Positions 5,552 through 9,673 of a stretch of 9,673 bases of DNA are shown in pieces (position 1 is the first letter of the stretch; each line of letters begins with the position of its first letter). A program made the position numbers and the translations under genes. The notes under the pieces were generated by a model. The model ran no database searches. It had not been told where the DNA came from and saw only the letters and a program-made list of their open reading frames with translations. The DNA is from Firmicutes bacterium UBA1768 (GTDB lineage Bacteria; Bacillota; Clostridia; Peptostreptococcales; Anaerovoracaceae), in the NCBI GenBank assembly GCA_002315335.1, contig DCGW01000061.1:5022-14694 (forward strand). Reading direction: 5' to 3'.

Positions 5552-7387
5552 ATGAGCATTAAATTCAAAAAAACTTATAAACTTTCAAATGAAAATATAG
5601 ATATTATTTCAGAAAAAATCCAGGACTTCTGTCTGAGCCTTGGCATGGACAAGCGTGACATTGCCAGAAACAGACTTTCTGCTGAGGAATATCTGCTTGA
5701 TTGGCTTGAAGACTACAACCTCTTGAGAGGCTCAATGTCTGACGGTTTAGAAGAAAGCAGTCTTGAAGCAATGTCTGATTTGCCCAGCGGTACTTTTGAC
5801 ATAGCTGCTGAGAATGACACCGCTTCAGGTGTTGACAGAGAGCAGGACGAGGCTTACTTCATTTCAAATGAGGATGAGCTTGCGCGTTCTGAAATACGAA
5901 GTGCTGCAGATGAGTTAAATTCGGTCTCAAAGGAGAAAGGTAAATTCTCGCTTGATGAGCTTTCAAAGGTGACTCTGGTCATGGGAAAGAGTTTAGAACG
6001 CTATTTCTTCAGACTGGAGAGAAGGGGAGAGTCACAAAAACCAGGTATTGACTCGCGAAATGCTGGAACCTTTAGTGAAAGCGTGTTAGTAGGCCTCGAC
6101 CTGAAGCCGCAATATACTTATAAAAACAGGACAAATATTCTCACCTTCAAGGTGGTCAAAAAGAAGAAAAACCCGCTTGTGGTAATCGCTGAGGTGATAG
6201 TAGCGGCAATAATAGTCGGTTTGCTGCTGAACACTCTTCTGCCAGCTGATGTTGCGCAGGTATTGTTGGATAGCGTTCTGACGCCGATTTATAAAATGCT
6301 GTTCAGACTCCTGAGCTGTATTTCCGGGCCTTTGGTGCTTCTGTCAGTTATGTGGGGTGTTTATGGTATTGGTGATACTACCATGCTCGGTAAAATAGGT
6401 AAGCGGCTGGTATTCACTTATCTTGGAATAGTATTCTCGGTTGCCGCGGTGGCTTCTGTTACTTTTCCTCTGTTTGGAAACAAGCTGTCATCTGCTCAGA
6501 CGCAGGGGTCGCAGGTAGGAACTCTGTTTGAAATGATTTTAGACATAGTCCCGAGCAACATAATAGAACCGTTTTTAAACGGTAATACACTCCAGATTAT
6601 TTTCGTTGCATTTGTAGTCGGAATAGCGATGCTCTTCCTTGGGAAGAAAGTAACTGTGGTCGCAGAAGTTATAGAACAGATCAACTACATTGTTCAATTC
6701 CTCCTCGACCTCATTAGCAGGCTGATACCGTTCTTTATCTTTGTTATCGTTGTAAGAATGATAATGTCGGGAACCTTTAGTGTGCTCAGCACCTTATGGA
6801 AGCTTGTTATTATCTTCCTATGTGCGGTAATAATACTCAGTGCGACAGTCACTACCGTAACCTGTACACGCTTCAAGGTTGATCCGCGCATAATATTAAG
6901 AAAGAGCCTGCCGACCTTCCTGATTTCCATTACCACTGCGTCCTCAGCTGCCGCATTCGGTTCAAACATGGAAACCTGTGAACGACGCTTTGGTATTGAA
7001 CCATCGATTGCAAGCTTTGGTATTCCTCTCGGAATGGTAATGTGCAAAACCGCAACCGTAATCTACTATATGACAATGAGCTTTTTCTTCTGCAAAATAT
7101 ATGGAGTAGAGGGGTCGATAAGCTGGATAATTATGGCGATAATAGTATCCGGTCTCCTGGCGGTTGCAACACCTCCTATACCGGGCGGTGGTGTAGTTGC
7201 TTATACGGTTCTCTTCAGCCAGCTGGGAATTCCTGAGGAAGCATTGGCTGTTGCGCTTTCAATAGACATTATCTTTGACTTTGTACGAACCGCGGTTAAC
7301 ATGTACAACCTGCCGCTGATTCTTTTAAATATTTCAAGCAGAGTCGGAATGCAGGACACAGCGATCCTGAGGAAAGAAAAGAAATAA
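5552..7387 (+). CDS. DAACS (dicarboxylate/amino acid:cation symporter) family transporter with cytoplasmic N-terminal extension
   Basis: The 611-residue protein has two parts. Residues 1 to about 205 are soluble: RNRLSAEEYLLDWLEDY (40-56) looks like the N-box helix of a GHKL ATPase with Asp50 in place of Asn; 61-132 are acidic and low in complexity; 133-200 end in YKNRTNILTFKV. From about 206 on is a SDF/GltPh-type membrane domain with hydrophobic segments near 208-229, 243-270, 286-308, 347-365, 385-405 and 417-436. A Ser-rich hairpin ITTASSAAAFGSNMETCE (460-477), the helix IPLGMVMCKTATVIYY (491-506), hairpin 2 TPPIPGGGVVAY (540-551) and FDFVRTAVN (575-583) follow. Asp576, Arg579 and Asn583 have the spacing of the GltPh substrate site (394, 397, 401). 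The sodium-site NMDGT is replaced by CKTAT. An acidic amino acid or dicarboxylate is the likely substrate, with unusual coupling. GAAAGGG (5539-5545) supports ATG 5552 over the upstream TTG. Confidence 0.88.
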   Translation: MSIKFKKTYKLSNENIDIISEKIQDFCLSLGMDKRDIARNRLSAEEYLLDWLEDYNLLRGSMSDGLEESSLEAMSDLPSGTFDIAAENDTASGVDREQDEAYFISNEDELARSEIRSAADELNSVSKEKGKFSLDELSKVTLVMGKSLERYFFRLERRGESQKPGIDSRNAGTFSESVLVGLDLKPQYTYKNRTNILTFKVVKKKKNPLVVIAEVIVAAIIVGLLLNTLLPADVAQVLLDSVLTPIYKMLFRLLSCISGPLVLLSVMWGVYGIGDTTMLGKIGKRLVFTYLGIVFSVAAVASVTFPLFGNKLSSAQTQGSQVGTLFEMILDIVPSNIIEPFLNGNTLQIIFVAFVVGIAMLFLGKKVTVVAEVIEQINYIVQFLLDLISRLIPFFIFVIVVRMIMSGTFSVLSTLWKLVIIFLCAVIILSATVTTVTCTRFKVDPRIILRKSLPTFLISITTASSAAAFGSNMETCERRFGIEPSIASFGIPLGMVMCKTATVIYYMTMSFFFCKIYGVEGSISWIIMAIIVSGLLAVATPPIPGGGVVAYTVLFSQLGIPEEALAVALSIDIIFDFVRTAVNMYNLPLILLNISSRVGMQDTAILRKEKK

Positions 7388-7398
7388 ACAAAAAATTA

Positions 7399-7426
7399 AA
7401 AAAGCCGGGAGACACACCGGCTTTTT
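7399..7426. terminator. Bidirectional terminator between the transporter and rpsT
   Basis: AAAAAGCCGG (7399-7408) is fully complementary to CCGGCTTTTT (7417-7426) around the loop GAGACACA. The T-run serves the + strand and the A-run serves the convergent rpsT transcript on the - strand. Confidence 0.85.
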
Positions 7427-7438
7427 CATTTACTGTTT

Positions 7439-7480
7439 TCGTACTTAACTTGTACGAGGCACACTCAATAATGAATGTGC
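7439..7480. repeat. Two small inverted repeats in the rpsT 3' region
   Basis: TCGTAC (7439-7444) pairs with GTACGA (7452-7457). GCACA (7459-7463) pairs with TGTGC (7476-7480), extended after one C-A mismatch by TCA/TGA around ATAA. Both lie between the rpsT stop and the shared terminator, so they would form in the rpsT 3' untranslated region. Neither has a T-run. Confidence 0.4.
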
Positions 7481-7499
7481 GTGGGGAATAGGGTAGTGG

Positions 7500-7769
7500 C
7501 TATTTTGCGAATGCTTTGTTGAAGCTCTTTGTAAGTCTTGAGACTTTTCTTGAAGCGGTGTTCTTATGGATAACTCCCTTAGCAGCAGCCTTCTTAAGCT
7601 TCTTTTCAGCTAAGATAAGCTTTTCCTGAGCAGCTTCCTTATTGCCATCAGCCATAGCAGCATCGAAGTTCTTAAGAACTGACTTTAAATGTTCCTTAAC
7701 TCTTCTGTTTCTTGCTGTCTTTCTGTTGATAACAGTAATACGCTTCTTTGCAGACTTGATATTTGCCAT
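7500..7769 (-). CDS. rpsT: 30S ribosomal protein S20
   Basis: The 89-residue basic protein S20 binds 16S rRNA directly in the body of the small subunit early in assembly. It begins MANIKSAKKRITVINRKTAR, continues NRRVKEHLKSVLKNF and ends VIHKNTASRKVSRLTKSFNKAF, all typical; length is normal (about 83-90). The frame is open further upstream, but the ATG at 7769 is chosen because the standard MANIKSAKKR start is there and GTGGGGTG (7785-7778) lies 8 bases before it. The gene stands alone, convergent with the transporter and divergent from the surface-protein gene. The gpr/spoIIP/lepA genes often found near rpsT in Firmicutes are not in this window. Confidence 0.96.
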   Translation of the reverse strand: MANIKSAKKRITVINRKTARNRRVKEHLKSVLKNFDAAMADGNKEAAQEKLILAEKKLKKAAAKGVIHKNTASRKVSRLTKSFNKAFAK

Positions 7770-7807
7770 TGTTTTTTCACCCCACTTTCGGTAAATATTG
7801 CGCAATT

Positions 7808-7836
7808 ATTATACGCTAAAAGCGTAGTAAATGCAA
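7808..7836 (-). promoter_or_regulatory. rpsT promoter
   Basis: On the - strand TTGCAT (7836-7831) and consensus TATAAT (7813-7808) are 17 bases apart. The start would be near 7801, giving a leader of about 32 bases. Confidence 0.75.
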
Positions 7837-7853
7837 GGATTTTTTGATGAGAA

Positions 7854-7887
7854 TAGCTATCAAAAGTTGACAAGATTAGCTATCAAA
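7854..7887. repeat. Direct repeat TAGCTATCAAA, two copies
   Basis: TAGCTATCAAA occurs at 7854-7864 and 7877-7887, 23 bases apart (about two helical turns), each preceded by GA and one base. On the - strand they lie about 18 and 41 bases upstream of the rpsT -35 box. This arrangement suits cooperative binding of a regulator, but none is known from the sequence. Confidence 0.4.
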
Positions 7888-7895
7888 TGCTTTGC

Positions 7896-7910
7896 TGGTA
7901 AAATATACCA
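7896..7910. promoter_or_regulatory. TGGTA/TACCA dyad, upstream copy
   Basis: TGGTA (7896-7900) and TACCA (7906-7910) flank AAATA. The left arm is part of TGCTGGTAA (7893-7901), which recurs 125 bases downstream at 8018-8026. The dyad lies roughly 65 bases upstream of the surface-protein -35 box. Confidence 0.35.
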
Positions 7911-7974
7911 ATTTGTCGTGAGTGTACATATAGGAAAATTATTGTGTTCTTTTTGTGAAAATTGAAATTAGATG

Positions 7975-8003
7975 TTTTCAGATATTATATTTTGAGGTAT
8001 AAT
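7975..8003 (+). promoter_or_regulatory. Promoter of the surface-protein gene
   Basis: TTTTCA (7975-7980) and consensus TATAAT (7998-8003) are spaced by 17 bases. The start would be near 8010, leaving a leader of about 49 bases that contains the second TGGTA/TACCA dyad. Confidence 0.65.
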
Positions 8004-8020
8004 GACAAAGATATATCTGC

Positions 8021-8038
8021 TGGTAATGCTGAATACCA
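8021..8038. promoter_or_regulatory. TGGTA/TACCA dyad, leader copy
   Basis: TGGTA (8021-8025) and TACCA (8034-8038) flank ATGCTGAA in the predicted 5' leader, ending 8 bases before the AGGGAGG ribosome binding site (8047-8053). It could act as DNA (operator paired with 7896-7910) or as an RNA hairpin. Confidence 0.35.
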
Positions 8039-8058
8039 CGACTAAAAGGGAGGTTAAA

Positions 8059-9673
8059 ATGAAAAAAGCATTAAGTGTTTTAAGCGTTGTTCTTATCTTA
8101 TGTCTTGCTATGACATGCATATCATTTGCGACAAATGCTCAGAAACAAGAAAACATAACTTACAGAAGTATTAAAATCGTAGTTGACGGAGTAACTGTTT
8201 CACCTGTGGATGCTACAGGTGCTTCAACTGAGCCGTTTATCCTTAACTCTGACGGAAGCACATATCTTCCTGTAAGAGCCGTTGCCGGAGCTCTTGGTCT
8301 TTCTGTAGACTGGGATGAAGCCACATCAAAGGTTATTCTCAAGTCAAATGGCTCTAAGGTTAACGGAGTCACATCTCCAACAGCAACAAATAAAACAGTA
8401 AAGGCAAACCTTTACTACAGAGATATAACCATTACACTTGATGGTGCAAAGGTTTCTCTTGTAAACGCAAAGGGCGATGCTGTTGAGCCTTTCATCTACA
8501 ACAACAGCACATTTATTCCACTCAGAGCGGTAGCTTCAGCCCTCAATGCAGAAGTAAGCTGGGATGACGGAACATCAACTGTTACAATAGTTACAGATAC
8601 TTCTACTGCAAATCCTATCGATATCTTAACTGATCCTAAGGATGTTACAGTAGCAGAAACTGATGCAGCAAAAGCCACTTTCTCTGTTGCTGCAACAGAC
8701 GGAAAGCAGCCTTATACATATCAGTGGCAGTATAGTACTGATAAGGGAGAAACATGGTTAGACACTAATGTTTCAAGCTCAAAAACATCAGAGCTTACAA
8801 TTGCTTCGATTAAGGCTGAAATGGATGGTTATTTCTACAGATGCGTAGTAACAGATAACTCAGGCAAGACAGCTACAAGTGCTGCTGCCAAGCTTACAGT
8901 TGAGCCTAAGCTCTACATCAAGTCACAGCCTGCTGATATCGAAACTGCTCAGGAGGGCGACCTTACTTACTTCAAGGTAGAAGCTGCAGGCGGTAAGGGA
9001 GACTACACATATCTCTGGACACAGTCTGCAGATGCAGGAAAGACCTGGACAACCTGTTCAGATGCTTATTCTACAAGCGCAGCCGCACCTACACTTATTA
9101 TCAAGATTGATGAAAAGTATGATGGACATTGCTACAAGTGCACGGTAAAGGATGCGAGTGGAAATGAAGTAACTTCAAATCCGGCAGTATACAATTATGA
9201 AGAGCTTAAGTATGACCTCTATATTAATCACAGCGGTATATTAGGAACTATTTCGTATGGCAAAATAATATATGAAATTGCAAAGTATTCTGAACAGAAT
9301 TACTCGTTGATTGATATCACAAAGATGATTTCTTCAAAATCAACAATTAAGCTTACAGGTGTTCCAAAGGCTGCAGCTGAAGAGTATATTGAAAAGCTTG
9401 AAGCTGCACGTGCAACAGTAACAAAGGTTGTTTCAGGACAAGCTGTTGATACAACAAGCGATGGCGATGTTGTTGCGGCTAAGACATACGCACTTCAGGT
9501 GGATACAACCGCAGTAAGCAAATTAAAGAGCGTAGCTTTGATTCCGGTGCTTCAGTTAGCGGGAAAGATGAGCATCAGCGAAGCTACTCAGTTCTATAAT
9601 AACGGCGGCGGAACAATTGAGGGACTTACAGAAGAGAAAGCTGCAGCTTATCTTAAGCTTCTTCAGCTTGCTG
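8059..9673 (+). CDS. Secreted multidomain surface protein (copper-amine-oxidase-like, Ig-like and L7/L12-like modules), 3' end outside window
   Basis: The frame is open to the window end: 538 residues seen, no stop. Residues 1-24 are a signal peptide (cut likely after SFA). Two copper amine oxidase N-terminal-like repeats follow, about 37-95 (VVDGVTV, STYLPVRAVAGALGLSVDWD) and 121-179 (TLDGAKV, STFIPLRAVASALNAEVSWD). Despite the name, such domains in clostridial envelope proteins usually imply no oxidase activity. Two Ig-like domains follow, about 191-281 (TYQWQYSTDKGETW, YFYRCVVTDNSG) and 287-378 (TYLWTQSADAGKTW, HCYKCTVKDASG). From about 384 there are two related segments (384-457 and 477-538+) resembling the ribosomal L7/L12 C-terminal domain. 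AGGGAGG (8047-8053) is 5 bases before the ATG. No lipobox is present and no anchor is visible. The function is not known; an envelope role is inferred. Confidence 0.85.
   Translation, partial: MKKALSVLSVVLILCLAMTCISFATNAQKQENITYRSIKIVVDGVTVSPVDATGASTEPFILNSDGSTYLPVRAVAGALGLSVDWDEATSKVILKSNGSKVNGVTSPTATNKTVKANLYYRDITITLDGAKVSLVNAKGDAVEPFIYNNSTFIPLRAVASALNAEVSWDDGTSTVTIVTDTSTANPIDILTDPKDVTVAETDAAKATFSVAATDGKQPYTYQWQYSTDKGETWLDTNVSSSKTSELTIASIKAEMDGYFYRCVVTDNSGKTATSAAAKLTVEPKLYIKSQPADIETAQEGDLTYFKVEAAGGKGDYTYLWTQSADAGKTWTTCSDAYSTSAAAPTLIIKIDEKYDGHCYKCTVKDASGNEVTSNPAVYNYEELKYDLYINHSGILGTISYGKIIYEIAKYSEQNYSLIDITKMISSKSTIKLTGVPKAAAEEYIEKLEAARATVTKVVSGQAVDTTSDGDVVAAKTYALQVDTTAVSKLKSVALIPVLQLAGKMSISEATQFYNNGGGTIEGLTEEKAAAYLKLLQLA

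Noticed and set aside
8107..8118. Lipobox in the surface-protein signal peptide (AMTC, Cys20).
   Set aside because: The residues before the cysteine do not fit the lipobox pattern; cleavage after SFA, as in the NlpC/P60 protein, is more likely.
8160..8678. Open frames on the - strand within the surface-protein gene.
   Set aside because: They are antisense shadows of a clear coding frame with signal peptide and domain repeats, and have no ribosome binding sites or family resemblance.

Overview
The window looks like ordinary chromosome from an anaerobic, low-to-mid GC Gram-positive bacterium of the Clostridia. The basis is the gene families present (single-domain QueH, PHP-type histidinol phosphatase, rpsU-yqeY pair, copper-amine-oxidase-like and Ig-like surface protein), strong GGAGG-type ribosome binding sites and short U-tract terminators. 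Species cannot be named from this sequence. No phage, insertion sequence, CRISPR array, tRNA or rRNA was found.

Layout on the + strand: a HIT-family nucleotide hydrolase (121-462); rpsU (586-765) and yqeY (778-1224), 12 bases apart and closed by a terminator; queH (1267-1887), starting just after that terminator; a secreted SH3-NlpC/P60 cell-wall hydrolase (2068-2820) behind a structured leader and followed by a terminator; and a PHP histidinol phosphatase (2965-3777). The space from 3778 to 4065 holds a rod-like RNA on the - strand that I read as 6S RNA (about 3790-3987). Then come cca (4066-5397), a DAACS-type transporter with a large cytoplasmic N-terminal extension (5552-7387), a bidirectional terminator, rpsT on the - strand (7500-7769), a divergent control region (7770-8058), and a secreted multidomain surface protein (8059 to beyond the window end).

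Much of the window concerns RNA and translation: ribosomal proteins S21 and S20, the YqeY amidotransferase-like protein, the last step of queuosine synthesis (QueH), tRNA 3'-end completion (Cca) and the RNA polymerase regulator 6S RNA. Interspersed are an envelope enzyme, a histidine-pathway phosphatase, a transporter and a surface protein.

The least ordinary items are: (1) the surface protein at 8059, which after two copper-amine-oxidase-like and two Ig-like modules carries what read as two tandem copies of the ribosomal L7/L12 C-terminal fold; (2) the transporter at 5552, which has lost the sodium-site NMDGT motif (it reads CKTAT) but keeps the substrate-binding D-R-N triad, and whose N-terminus resembles a decayed GHKL ATPase module; (3) the leader of the NlpC/P60 gene, which has serial hairpins and a mutually exclusive pairing; (4) the 6S RNA candidate; and (5) a repeated TGCTGGTAA element with TACCA dyad partners on both sides of the surface-protein promoter. 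Items 1 and 2 rest on reading by eye and need profile or structure searches.
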